Of a stretch of DNA of 64,000 nt, positions 25,901-38,600 are shown one piece after another. The position numbers were made by a program, and so were the translations under genes. Every line of letters begins with the position of its first letter. Position 1 is the first letter of the stretch. The DNA is from Tanytarsus gracilentus (lineage: Eukaryota; Arthropoda; Insecta; Diptera; Chironomidae): assembly GCA_038502055.1 (NCBI GenBank), contig JAXRKN010000044.1, positions 7,014,501 to 7,078,500 of the forward strand, in the 5' to 3' direction. A model generated the notes under the pieces. The model was given only the letters and a program-made list of their open reading frames with translations. It did not search any database and was not told the origin of the DNA.

Positions 25901-26956
25901 ACCAAAAATTCAAAAAGTCAACCAAAACAAAATAATAAGTGACAAATTTTCAAATTATTTAAAAACTGTGTTGAAAACACATCAAAAAAATTTATTTATT
26001 TTTCTCTAGAACAGAACAAAAATTTGCCCTTCAAAAAAGTAATGAACTGTTTTACAATTCTCTCTTGAACACACTCGAAAATTGCTTGCGTTTACCTAAA
26101 AAAAAGTAATTTATGCAAAACTCAGCAAAGCGAAAGTGTAAATTAATTATGGCTGAGACTCAATAACTCTGAGAGACCATGTGGCATTGTATTGCATGCA
26201 CTCACTTACTCCCATAAAGGCCCTTCAAAAGTGAAAATAACAAAAAAGCAAGCGGAATAAATTGGATGAGTTTCTCAACATTTTTTTGAATTTTTAAGGG
26301 TCACTCCGAAGTGTTGCGACACTTTTATGAGGCATTGATGATTTATTTTGATGCATTTTTTATTGATTTGTAGCTCGTGTGATTCATTAATATTTTTTGT
26401 TGTGCTTTAAATTTCTGAGGTCAGCGGAGTCGTTAAGAGACTACAAAATGTAATTAGCGATAAAAAAAGAACGCAAGTTTAAAAGACTCGAAGCTCGACA
26501 TAAAAAAGTGAGATTAAAATAATTTGCTGTGTCGATTTAATTGAGGAAGAAATGTCATATGATCGTGACATTAGCATGGAAGTGATTTAATTAAAATCTC
26601 TCGAGTGAGTGGAAATTTTTACTTTCTTGGAATTGCGTTTTAAAAAATTAATTTTTTTCATAAACAATTTTATCTCGATTCTAAAGGTCGATTAGCTTCA
26701 ATGTGCTAAAACTGTCTTAACTCGTCAATGAAAGTTTATGAGGAAATAAAAATTTTCTACATCGCCTTTCGAAGCGTCTCGAATTGAATTCTCTCACAAT
26801 TTCCTTCATCAATGGCCTCATAATGTTGCTATTCTTTTGCGCAACTGATCGCTGACGTTTAATTTAATTATCTCTGTCTATAGCAATTAATTATATATTT
26901 TTTATTCGCAAACACCAATTGAGGTTACTTTTGCAGTTTTAATCATATTTTTATTG
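22987..26956. other. Non-coding AT-rich stretch, no gene recognised
   Basis: About 4 kb with stops in all frames and only short low-complexity open frames on either strand. None has a recognisable domain or plausible splice partners. An arthropod initiator-like motif (CATTCAGTTGTT) sits at 23445-23456. The stretch may be intergenic or the 5' intron of the WH1/CRIB gene downstream. Confidence 0.6.
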
Positions 26957-28174
26957 TGAATTATTATTTGCGTAGGGAAAGTAAGATTTTAGATTTTGAG
27001 ATTTGGAATTTCTGGAATTCTCCGAATTTTGGAGAAATAACAGAATTTCTGGAGAATTTTTTTCTGAATCTTTTTCTAATTTTCATTTTTTCATTTCTGA
27101 GAACATTTTTGGGTTTGTTTTTGGAATTTCTAATTTTTTCCAATATTTTTCTGCAATTTCTGGAGAATGGTTTCTATTTCTCCAATATTTTTCTCATTTC
27201 TGGAGAAGGGTTTCTGATTTCCGATTTTTTCGATTTCTGGAGATTAAAGGTCGTCAAAAATTTATGAAAAATTATGTGAAATACTATATTTGATTTTTAT
27301 AATTTTCTATAATTTTTTTTTTAAATTTATTTTTAATTACTATAAATTTAAAAAAATAATACTAAAAATAAAGGTGTTTAGTCTTTTTTTGTTATTTTGA
27401 GTTTTTTCTTATTTTCCACATTTTATTTCTGTCAATAAATAATTTTCTTGTAAAATTGTTTGTTTTTTTGTAAAAGGGATAAATGAGTGGGAAGGGTTAA
27501 AATAGTTGACGCTTCTTTTTAAAAGAGATAATTTCTATCAGGGGTAAGCTTGCGTTTTCGCAGGTCTCGAGGTTTTTGCAGGTCTCTCGGTATTGAATAC
27601 TTTTTCTCTTTGTTACCTTCTATATTTTTTTAAACTATCTTCAAATTCCCTTTTTGTTTATTTTGCAGTTTTTCCGCACATTTTTCCATAGAATTTTTTA
27701 AGAAAATATATTTTGCCGGATCGACGACCAAGTCCTATTTTTCATAAAAATTATGTTAAATTTTAAAAAAAATTTGAAGAAGATTTTTTCTCCAGAAATT
27801 CTGGAGAAAAATATTCTGGAGAAATTCTCAGAAATATTCTGCAGAATTTCTGGAGAAAAAATATTCTGGAGAAATTCTCCAGAAACATTCTCCAGAAATT
27901 CTGCAGAAAAACATTCTGGAGAAATTCTCCAGAAATCTTCTCCAGAAATTCTCCAGAAAAAATATTCTCCAGAATTTCTCCAGAAAATTTCTCCAGAAAT
28001 TCTGGAGAAAATTCTGGAGAAATTTCTAAAATCAAATTTCTGCAGAAAAAAATTCCAGAAATTCTGTTAGTTTCTCCAGAAATTCTGGAGAATTCTCCAG
28101 AAAATTCTCCAGAATTCTCCAGAAAATTCTCCAGAAATTCTGTACTTTCCCTGGCCTACACCCTGAATTATTAT
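26957..28174. mobile_element. Non-autonomous DNA element with inverted ends, target duplication and internal minisatellite
   Basis: The direct repeat TGAATTATTAT occurs at 26957-26967 and again at 28164-28174, as expected of an 11-bp target-site duplication. Just inside, the ends are inverted relative to each other. The left end reads GCGTAGGGAAAGTA. The right end, reverse-complemented, reads GTGTAGGCCAGGGAAAGTA, the same with a short insertion. Both then run into TTTCTGGA-type sequence. The roughly 1.2-kb body has no coding capacity. It carries degenerate TTCTGGAGAA motifs on the left (26990-27245) and a dense palindromic array on the right. I cannot assign a superfamily; 11 bp is longer than the duplications of common cut-and-paste families, so part of it may be chance. 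Confidence 0.65.
27785..28143. repeat. Palindromic minisatellite of TTCTGGAGAA / TTCTCCAGAA units
   Basis: About 360 bp built almost wholly from units of roughly 10-12 bp that alternate between TTCTGGAGAAA and its reverse complement TTCTCCAGAAA, with some TTCTGCAGAA variants. Unit orientation switches several times, so the array can fold into many alternative hairpins. It is the inner right half of the mobile element at 26957-28174. Confidence 0.85.
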
Positions 28175-31100
28175 CTTTTTTACAATCGTTTCGAAGAAAG
28201 TTTATTTGATAAGCCTTCAAAGCACCGCAAAAAAAAGTCCCAAAGACATCGACACGATTTTCAACTTTACGCATGACAATATTTGTTTTGTGATGTTAAT
28301 GCCGGTGTCGCATGTCTGTCAATGAGTGTACAGTCGTGCGTTTGAATTTTAAGAAAGTGTGAAAAGCTTCTTGATATTTTAAAGTAAGAAGAGTCGAGAA
28401 TTAATTTAATTTATAGGTTCTTAAAAAAAACAGACTCAGTGTCGATTGAATTTATTTTTGTTTTTCTAAACTTGTTGATTTATATAAAAAATTCTAGAAA
28501 AATCAAACATCTCGACACGATTTGAATAAACAATTTTTTAAATTATAGAATTAATTTTATTTAATTTCAATTGACACTTTTATTTTTATATCATCATCTT
28601 TTCTTGAACTTTGATTTCTCTACTCCGGAATTTTAATTCAATTTTTATTAATTTCATGAAAAAAATATCTTCATCAATATGGTGAACCTATGGGCAAGTC
28701 AGATGTGTACGAATATGAAATATGATCAAAAGTTAATTGAAACCCCTCCTCGTCATATTTAATACATAAAGTCTGACACCGGTTTTTTCTGCGGAGATCA
28801 TGATGATAATAAAATAATATTGAATGTGATCAGGTTCAAAAGAAGCAAAATGAGAAATTTGCCACAAATTGACTTGCAAAGTGAGTTAAAGTTTTTATGC
28901 TCGATCGGGTCGATAAAATCAAGATGTAATGATTTTTTAAGATAAAAAATTTATTATAAAAATTTTTAAAATTATTTCCAATAAAATTTTTCACGATTTT
29001 TTTAAATAATTTCGACCGCTTGCAAAAACAGCTCTTAGAGAAATTGGAGTAACGCAAAAAGTCTCTCGCGGGTGTTTTATCGCTCGACACATAATTGAGT
29101 GTGTGATTAATGGATGTCATAGCGAAAAAAAGTCAACGTTGATTTGGAACTCACGCAAAAAACCTGAATTGATTGTAATATTTCTTATGAGGTCAAAATT
29201 AAATGTCTGCCAACTTTGTAAATGGGCTTAAAGTGTCAACTTTTGTTGATTTTTTGATGGCTTTTAAATCATTGTAATTTTTAAAGATTTATAAACTTGC
29301 AAAATTCAAATGAAAAGAACAAAAATATTTCAACCTTGTTAATATCAATTACCATCACGAGTTAAATAAATTTATTTAATTAATCAACTCAAAATTTTGC
29401 ACCTTCCCGTGAAACAAACACTCGGCTCTCATATCCAAAAATCCATTTATGATCTCATGAGAATTTTTGTTTCAAATCTCTTATTTATTCAGCATCATTT
29501 GTCACATAAGATTGCATCACATCGCCATATAGACATCAACATGTCACATGAGAGCGTTTCGTATGAATTTTAATCTTGCTTTGCGCTCTTTCTCGAGTCA
29601 TCGCGTACATAATCGTGCAATTAAAAGTTAATTTCACTCGCTCTCAGATGTTCAGCGTGGCATAAGAGCGATCAAGAGTGATTAACATGGAGATGGAGAG
29701 AATCGCGTTAAGCGCATTGAAGAGTTATGAAAGGGGTTAAGAGATTATTGTCAAAATGTAATTTGAACCACATGAAAATTATTTAATAAATTAAAAAATT
29801 CCAACCCTCGATTGTATTTTTTTACAAATTCATAAATTGATGATCGCACGAGCGTGTACTCACAAAGGCATGTCATTATCGCATAATGATGGTATTGATG
29901 ACAATCGGATCGAAAGTCTTGGACGATAATGCCATTAGCACATGGTCAAATTGCGTTGATTATGTAAGTGAAAAATCTCTTTAGGTCGAGAGGAAATTAA
30001 AAGACTTTTTATAAGTCGACACGAGACCTTCACCTATGCTCGCTCATCAATTATCAGCTCGACAACATCTCATGATACATTCAATTGTCAAGAATTCATG
30101 TTTCACTCTTTTATTATTCGAAAAAAGTGCGTCTTTTACAATTGTTAACAATAATAATAAAAATTTCATCTTCACATGCGAGTGTGAGACTGAAAAACCC
30201 ATAATGAAGGTTTCAAGGGAAGGACAATCAGGAGCTAAAAATTATTTTTCGGCAGTTTTCAATAAAATTAGTGTAAAAAATTTCATAAAGTAAAAATTTG
30301 TTGACAAAATTAAAAAAATTTCCATCAAAAAAAAGGAGTTAAATAAAATCAAGGATTGGAACATTTTTTTTATAAAACTAAAATTCAATTTTAAAAAAAT
30401 TAAAACATTTTTTAAATTGACAAAAAATTATAATTTAAAAAATTCCCATCTTCTGCCTAAAAATTCAAATATTGCAAAATTTCTTTTCGCGTCTGCAAAG
30501 AGTGACGTTGTAACTCTATAAAGTGAGAATTATAACGTGAGAGAATTTATGGAAAGAAGAAAAAATTAAATTGTTTTCGATTTAGCGAGCCGCAAATTGT
30601 ATTAGCGGAGAGATGCGAGGCACATGCAGAGAAAAATAGCGAAGAGCAAAAAATTATTATGGAAGTTGGCTATGACGTGATATCGTCGGCGATTAGACAG
30701 ACGCGATGAGAAAAATGCAGTTGAGGTGATAATTGAAGTGCTAATGGGAAATTGTTAATTGAGAGAAAAAAATTCTTAACGAAACAATTTTTATTAATTT
30801 TAACTTTGAGTTCTGAAATTCCCCGTCCAACGACGTAATATGCAAAAATAAACTTCACAAAAATCACTTCGCGCGAGACTTTTAAGCAAAATAATTTTAA
30901 TTTTTTTCACATGAATCGCTCGCTAATGAAACGTTGATGAGTCATAGATGTGTGTGCTTCCAAGAAAAAGCTTAATTTACATTGCAAATTGATTTTTGCG
31001 GTCGTTTGTGTCGCTTACAAGTGCATGCACATCTCTTCAAGTCACACAATGGTCGATGCTTGTCTAAGGTTCGAGTAGTTGACTCTTGTTTGCCTTCGAC

Positions 31101-31841
31101 ACATTATTGACATCCACAATAAGTCTAAATTTACAATTTCCTGTGGCGATGTGATGAAAAATTAGTTGGAAGTGATCTAGGTGTGGAAAGTTGGGAAATT
31201 TTTAGATTCTCAAAACGGAAATTTTATTTTATAAATTTTTGAATAGCTTTTTAAATTCCAAATTATTTTTAAAAAATTCATCATTTTTTTTATATTTTCT
31301 TATCACTTCTTGACAAACTTAATTATCGGTCATTCATGCATCAATTTTCGATTAAAATTTCTCGGGGTCAAAATCAATTTTCGCTTTTTTATTGTTCGCT
31401 CTCAATCACAATTTCACCTTCGATGTTATTGAAGACGAGTCGAAGCAGCAAAAAAACTTTCTCTCTCGATTGACATTTTATTATCTTTCTCCTGAAAAGA
31501 GCAATTCGAGGTTGGATGAGAGGAAAAGTAAAGAAATTTTACTTTCATTATCGAAAATTATCACAAAATATAATTTGAAATTTTCTTGCAATAATTTTAT
31601 AATTTTAAGGAAACCCAACAATTTTTTTTATATCTGTCATCATTTTTTTTGCGACACATTAAAGCGTATACAAAGTACATTTTTGCCAGCAGTTATGCCA
31701 AGGCTGATTCAACGATTATTCACAGTTCATCGATTAATTATAACTTTGCAATCATCATCATAAAAAAAGAGTCTTTTATGAGCTTTGCGCAGATTTATCG
31801 ACTCCGGAAATTATAATTAAATTTTTTCATTCACTTTGCAG
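28175..31841. other. Non-coding AT-rich stretch, no gene recognised
   Basis: About 3.7 kb without a supportable coding region. Open frames here are short, mostly lack an ATG at a sensible place and have no domain signature. A 5' untranslated exon of the WH1/CRIB gene is expected somewhere upstream, because a splice acceptor (TTTGCAG) lies at 31835-31841, 15 bp before its start codon. Confidence 0.55.
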
Positions 31842-31856
31842 TTGAGCATCAACAAG

Positions 31857-34738
31857 ATGGCCCAGCGGCAGCGTCTTAATTCAATGAGCGATCACAGTGT
31901 GCCATCTAGCGATGCAGCTTCTGATAACTCCGAAGCACTCGATATGTCTGACCTCCGTCTAAACTTGGAAACTGGTTGCGCCACCGATGAGTTGACAGAG
32001 AGTGAACGGCAGCAAATTGAAAGTGCACTTTCAGCATTGGGAACGGAGGTGAGAAGAAAATAATAATAAAATAAAATTCGTAAAGTGACTGTGACTAAAT
32101 TGTTTGCTTTACTTATCGCTTTGTTTACCGACATATCGATTGCATTTTGAGGTTTTTTGTGTGAGATTTTGCAATAATTTTGTTTTTCGAATGTATGCGA
32201 TCGTGTGGAAATTTCGAGGCAAGTGTCACAAAATTATTTTTTCATAAAACAATTTTTCTTTAATTTTCCCACGTGTGGACACAATTTTTTTTTAAATTTT
32301 AAAATACGTTAGAATTTAGATTTTATCTTAAAATGCATTTTATTAAAATTAGAAAAAATTGAGCAAGAAAAAAATTTTAATTTTTTTTAATTTCTAACGG
32401 ATTTTTTCTTTTGTTCATAAATTAAAATTTTCAAGCGAAATCTTGATCTTCAATTAAATTCCTTCATATTTCATAAAAAAGCTTCACATCCAAACTCGGA
32501 ACGAACATTTTTAATTGACATTGACCGTACAGCTGTACTCGTGATCACGATACTACGTTGTCAGAATTAATTTTGAGCTATTAGTCATTCAACAAAAAAA
32601 AGCTTTCCTACATTTGAAATAAAAAAATCACTTGTTGCATGTAAATTCAGCTGCTTAACCTCCTCAACATCATCATCGTGATTATCATGCGCTTATGCTG
32701 TAACTCATAAATGTGATTTATTATGTAAATCACTGAAAAATAATGCGAACTGTTGTTAATTTTTTTTTCGTGTGTGAGAAAAAATGCGCACAGTCTCACG
32801 TGTTTGGAATTTGAGACATTCAATTATGGGTTCACAAAAAGCCATTGTTTATTAAAATTTAATTTTTAACCAATGCAGGAAAATTTTGTATCATCAACCC
32901 ACGAAAAAAAGTGTCTCAATCGATTTGTTTTCTTTGTGGTGAGAATCAATTTGTTCCCATAGATGAGACCATTAACCTAGTTACACGTGCGGAAGTGACG
33001 GAAAAGAGTTAAAGAAGATCAAAAAAAGTTTCAATTGCTTTTTTATTAATTTGAATATTTTATGTTGTTATGGAATGTAACATGGGAAGTTATGAGACAC
33101 AGTGGATGGAAACTTTTTCATAATTAAATTGATTTTTTAAAATTTAAATAAATTTAAAATAGCAAAAAAAAATTTTATAAATTTTAAATTTTTGAAAATT
33201 TTTCCATCCCTTGCTTCCATCAAGAAATTCTTTTGTTATTCTCTTCTGCCGGAGATTTGTTACAGAGTGAAGAATTTATTGAAGTGGCTCTTCTATGCAG
33301 TCGAGAGGAAAAATTCTTTGACTTTTTGCGGTCAAGATGAAAATTTATTTTTCTTTTATTTTTTTTTATTATCATCAGCTGTGGTTTTTGTGTTTTATTA
33401 CTTTTTTGTTGTATTATTTGTAGTATAAGTTGAATTTATTGAGTTGCAATTACAGAAAATTTATTGAGATTAAGCGAGATGAGAAAACAATTCTCGAATG
33501 GAGGTTCGAATCCTTAAAAATATTAAGTAGTTGCATTGTATTAAAATCTTGTGCCTTAATTTTTTAAAATTTTTATTTTTCCAAATTTTTTGTAATAAAA
33601 ACCTTCTTGTGTGTGCACCACATAAAACTCAACAGGCAAATTAATTTTTTTCTCTCTTTTCATTCTCATAAAAGTTTTCTCAAAATTCGCTATTGTTTTT
33701 TCTGATGAGATTTTAATGGGAAATGAAAAAGAGCTGAGTTAACAATTGAAATTTGAGATTTTAATTTAATCTTATGTCAAAAGGTGGATAAACGTGAGTC
33801 GATGGGAAAGTTTTAAAGTAAATGATCCGATCTAGAAACATGAAATTTAACTTTTTTAGGGTTTTATGTTAATTTTTTAACAAATTCAAGAACTGAAACA
33901 TTTTTGAAAAGAAAAATACACGAAAATCGCGATCAACCACAAAAACTTCAAGCATGAAATTCAACAACTTGAACAACAAGCCACAAAACTAAATTGTTTG
34001 TTTAACATTAAACACAACTTTTTTGATTCATTTTACAGGTTTATGTGTGCACATCGCTCGCAAATCTGTACGAAGGTGTAAAGAAGAGGGATTGGCGTCT
34101 TAAGTACACCGGAGTTCCAGTTTTAATGCACGATAAGGGTTCAGCACGTAGTCGAAACACGCCGCGTGTCACTTTTATTCTCGCCGAACGGGGAACATGC
34201 TTCGCATTGTGGAAAGATACAATCGACAATTTGTCAAGCTACAAAATTTCCGGACCCGCTTTCCATACGATGTGTCTGTCAGTTGGTGAGTTTTATCATC
34301 TTTCAATTTAATTAGCGTGAGAAGATTAATTTTTAACTTTTTTAATAAAAAATTTAATTTTTTTATATCAATTTTAAAAGTGTGCAACCCAAAAAATTCA
34401 TTCAACATAAATTCTAATTTCCTTTTTTTCTTTAACACATTTTTTTCGCAGACCACAGTAAATTAATTGGATTCAGTTTCGACTCGAACGATGCAGCGAC
34501 GGAATTTTGGCAGAATGTAGAGAAGCTAATTAGTGATCCGGAGAATATTGCACTGTCGGTTCCGGGAAGAAAGAGAAAGAAGACGAAGAGACCGAAAACC
34601 AAGCCCCTACCGCCAAAATCGCAAATCTCCCTTCCATGTCAATTTTCCCATGTGACTCAAGTCCTCATCGAAGACACATCGCGTTATTACAGTCTTCAGG
34701 CATTCGTGAAAAATGCCGTTCTTGATGAAAAATTATAA
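31857..34738 (+). CDS. Small WASP-like protein with WH1/EVH1 domain and CRIB-like motif
   Basis: Predicted 241 aa from three coding exons: 31857-32048, 34039-34285 and 34452-34738. Phases agree and the first coding intron is about 2 kb. Residues 1-63 are polar and acidic. Residues about 65-175 look like a WH1 domain of the WASP type: LANLYEGVKKRDWRLKYTGV, an ALWKD strand, YKISGPAFHT, then IGFSFDSNDAATEFW. A basic patch (KRKKTKRPKTK, about 187-197) is followed by ISLPCQFSHVTQVL (about 205-218). This fits the Cdc42/Rac-binding CRIB consensus at I, S, P, F, H and V but lacks its final H and G. The protein stops about 20 residues later, so there is no proline-rich region and no actin/Arp2/3-binding VCA tail. 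A regulator or competitor of Cdc42-WASP signalling is an inference. The start is the first ATG after a clear acceptor. Confidence 0.8.
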
Positions 34739-35680
34739 GTTTAAAATTTCTTGATGAACTTTTATAAAGAATTTCTTTAACATTTTGTGCCACAAAGACA
34801 CAACATCGAATATATGAGAATGAGTCAGTCTTTTATAATTTTGTAAATATTTTTTTATAAAAAATTCTTCAGTTTTATTTTTCATATTTATCCAACTGAG
34901 ACTGAGACAATCCCGATTACGAAGAAATATATAAAGAAAATATTTATCACGAGAACAAATAAATAAAAAAATATTTAGAAATCACGTAAGAAATAGTTGA
35001 CGCAATAGATTGAATTTCATCATAAACTTGAAAGAGTTTAAAAAAAGTATTAAATGCAAAAGGATTGAGAATCAATTAAATATTATTTTATGAAGAACTG
35101 TGATTTAAACGGAATGGAGTAATTTTGAGTTTTGAAATTTTTAGTAATTAAAAATCTTAAAATTTATATTTTTTTCAAAATATTATTTTTAAGTTTGATT
35201 AATTTCAATCAACTACTTTTAAGTTAAGTGTCATATTCAAGTATTTAAAATGTTTTTGTTTAAATTTTTAATTTTCATTCTCTTGCATATCAAATATTTC
35301 TAAAATAAAATTCAAAACTCTATAAACTGTAATTAAGTACAGCACGCATATCGAGCTGTTGTTTAAATGAAATTATTAATTGAAGAAATAAAATTTCATC
35401 GCACATTCAATATTTTTTAATTGCTTGTTAATTTTTTTCTTGTTTCATTTCCAGATGCACATTGTTGCATGGATCATAATCAAGCGATCTTGTTATGCTT
35501 TTGTGCTCGTGTGGGCGAATAAATATTTACTTAGATGAATTTTTAATTGACTCTAATTGAATGCACACCAAAAAGTTTTCTAACGGCTGGAAATAATTCA
35601 AATGTTTTAAATATTTCAGAACCGTTATTTTTACATCACTACAACACTAAATTTTATTTAATTCGAGATCAATACAATTT
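34739..35680. other. Convergent intergenic region with two polyadenylation signals
   Basis: About 940 bp between the stop codons of two tail-to-tail genes. AATAAA at 34958-34963 could serve the plus-strand WH1/CRIB gene. TTTATT at 35653-35658, read as AATAAA on the minus strand 23 nt beyond the stop, could serve the CCDC170-like gene. No other gene is visible. Confidence 0.5.
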
Positions 35681-38600
35681 TTAAAATTTCTTGCTAAATT
35701 CAAAATCATCTTCGAAATGATCGAAACCAGAATCAATGTAACGTCTATGTGTAGGACTACCGGAACTCATTGGACGACACTGTGCAGAAGAAGAAGAAGT
35801 ATGCGGCAGTGGATCTTCGAATTGTGGACAGCTGGTTTCAGGAACTGGTGAGGTGTCGTATCGTTTTGAGAGTAAAGTAAATTCATGATGCGCATTGACG
35901 ACAGTTTGAAGTTTTTGAAGTACATCCGATTCGGGACACTCGCGTGTGTGCAACATTCGAGCAACTGTTGTTTTAAATGTTTGAAGTTGAGTCAATTTGT
36001 GGTTGGCGTCGGCGATGGCGCACTTGACTCGAGACAATTCCTCGCGGAGATTCTAAAATAATTATATGTAAAAATTTATCTAGGAGAAAATTTAATTTCA
36101 TGGACTAACCGCTATGACAGCTTCATCACGCACTTTTCTGTCATTCGAACAATCAACTGCTGACCTTGCGCGTGTTTTATAAACCGAAAGCTGTGACAAC
36201 AATCGACTTTTTTCGTTTTCCAAACAGCTAATTTTTGACTGCAATTCGTCAATTTTTCGAGCACGTTCGAGGGCTGCAATCTGAAACAAAATAATTTTTT
36301 AAATAAATTTAAAAAATGTTTAAATTCTCACTTTATAGTCGGTTGCGTCAGCGAGTTGAGCTTTGACATCTGCGAGTTGAGTCTTCACCTCCATAAGCTG
36401 ATGAGAGGTTCTTTCGGTCTGCTTGGTGTTTCGCCTCGCACGACACAACGCTTCATCACGCTCCGTCTGCAAAATCGCTTTTCCGCGTGCATTATCTTCA
36501 AGCAGGGCAATTTTACGTCGCAATAGCTCCAAGTGAAGATCACGTCGTTGAACTTGCTCACGTAAGACTCGAACTTTACGCTGAAGTGAGTAAATTGTTG
36601 AGCTCTGTAGAAAAAAAATTATTTAACGTGTTTTAATATTTTAAAATTTTTAAAGGGTATTGAACTACAAAAAAAATTTGTTTACATCTTTGGTCTAAAT
36701 TTTTCGACCATCTAAAAAAATTTACGAAAAAAAATCTCAACAGTCAATAAAAATTTTGAATGACTTTTTTTAACGAATCGCAAACAGAAAAATATTTTTT
36801 TCTCCAATCTCTGAAACTAAGCACAGCAAAACATGAAAAAAGTTTTCTTACTTCTACCTCTTTCACCAATGGAATATCATGACAGCTTCGTTCTCGCCTC
36901 AACTTCGGCAAATGATGGTGATGATGATGCGGCGTGGACGCGTCGAAGCAATTCTTATCGCACAAGTCTGGATGTTCACGATGAATTGCGAGATGCTCAG
37001 CACGCTCTAATAACGACTCGGCCAGCATGTGGGATTCATTTCCATGAGACGGCGGATCAATGCAATCGGACCAACATAAAGCTCTCGCTAATCGAACTAA
37101 ATAATCTGATAACGCCATGTGCTCGCCTTTATAGTGCGTCAACTCATTGCAAGTTTTCTCCAATTTTTCCTCGACCGACGCACGTTGACACTCCTCCGCT
37201 CGAATACGGCACTGAGATGTCTCTTGATTCTCACGTAATCGTGTCGTCTCCACACTCAACTGTTCTCTTAAGTTGTGGTTTTGCTGTGTAGCATGCGAGA
37301 TGAGAAAAAGAGAAAGATTAACGGATTATTGTGAGCGCTACCAAGAACACAGAAGTAATTTTTTTCTACTTACATTATGCATCGTCTGATTCTCATTCAT
37401 TATTTCGCGAACTTTATCTTTGATGAGTGACTCGCACGGCTCTCCAACATTTAATATCGAGCCAATATTTTTGAGAAAGACTAAACGGTCGTTCTGTACA
37501 CGATCCAAGCTCGACTGCAATCGACAGGAGCGTGATTCAAAGCCCCGAAGTTCCTCTGTGTGTGAAATTTAATTTTCATTATTTTTTATTGTGGATAAAA
37601 AGTGTGAGAGAGAGAAAAAGATTGGCGGCATGCTTTCAAGTTGGAGTTGACTTCTTTTGGAGCTCTTTAAAAATTGTTAAATTTTTACAGAAGTAAAATT
37701 TAAATTTATAATGGTTGAAAATTAGTTATGAGTGTACATAACTTTATTTAATTTAGGTATATAAGGAAGTATATAAAGTTATTTACTTTAATTTATCTAA
37801 AGTATATAAACAGTAAATAATTTTATATAAAAAAACTTTAAATTAAAATTTGAGTTTTAACAAAAAATTAATTTCGCCCTAAACAAAAAAGTCAAAAAAA
37901 TTTCCACCGAAAATCAAAGTCTCCATGCAGCACACTCTAAAAAGTTTCCTCGTGCATTGAGCATGAAAAAGAAAAAAATGTTCCTCTCTCTCAAAATATG
38001 GTGGATATTGTAATAGAATTTCATAAAAATCATTCTCGAGAGTGAGCAAGAAAAAGGAGAAATAAAAGAGAATTTCTCACCTCTCAGCTTGTCCGCTCCC
38101 ATGTCAGTTTCCGTTAATCGATCTCGTGTCAATTGAAGGTCACGTTCAGTGCTTTTGCAGCGCGCTTCGAGGCCAGTCGTTATAGTTTTCAGTGACTCAA
38201 TTTGCGCCAATAAATTGCATCGTTCGGTGTTGCTTGCATTTCTCATGTTGTGGAGCTCTGCCTCGCATGTCGTTAGACTCTCGCAAGTTGCCGAGAGTCT
38301 GCTACGAAGACGCTGAAGTTCGGTGACCACATCATTGGTTTTTGATAGAATGCAGTCCGGTGTGAGGTTCTCGTTCACCTCCATGCCAAGGCAGCATGCG
38401 AGCTTTCGTACAAGCTCCATTAAATGTTTGTTCGCCTGATCTCGCAAATTTTCCTCCGATGCCAAATCGATTTCGAGTCGTCGCTGTTTCGAGCACATTT
38501 CTTTGACTTTATCTTCGAGGCTTCGCTTCTCTCGTTGCAGTGTGTGGGAGGTTTGCTCGCTGCGTGCCTGAAAATATAAAGAATTTCACATCGTCATAAA

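Noticed and set aside
27785..28143. TTCTGGAGAA palindromes as heat-shock elements
   Set aside because: The spacing between GAA and TTC blocks does not follow the nGAAnnTTCn rule, and the array belongs to a repeat element with no gene beside it.
31383..31763. Open frame of about 120 codons upstream of the WH1/CRIB gene
   Set aside because: It lacks a proper ATG at its start, is Phe/Ile/Asn-rich, and has no reading-frame connection to the first coding exon, which begins behind its own acceptor.
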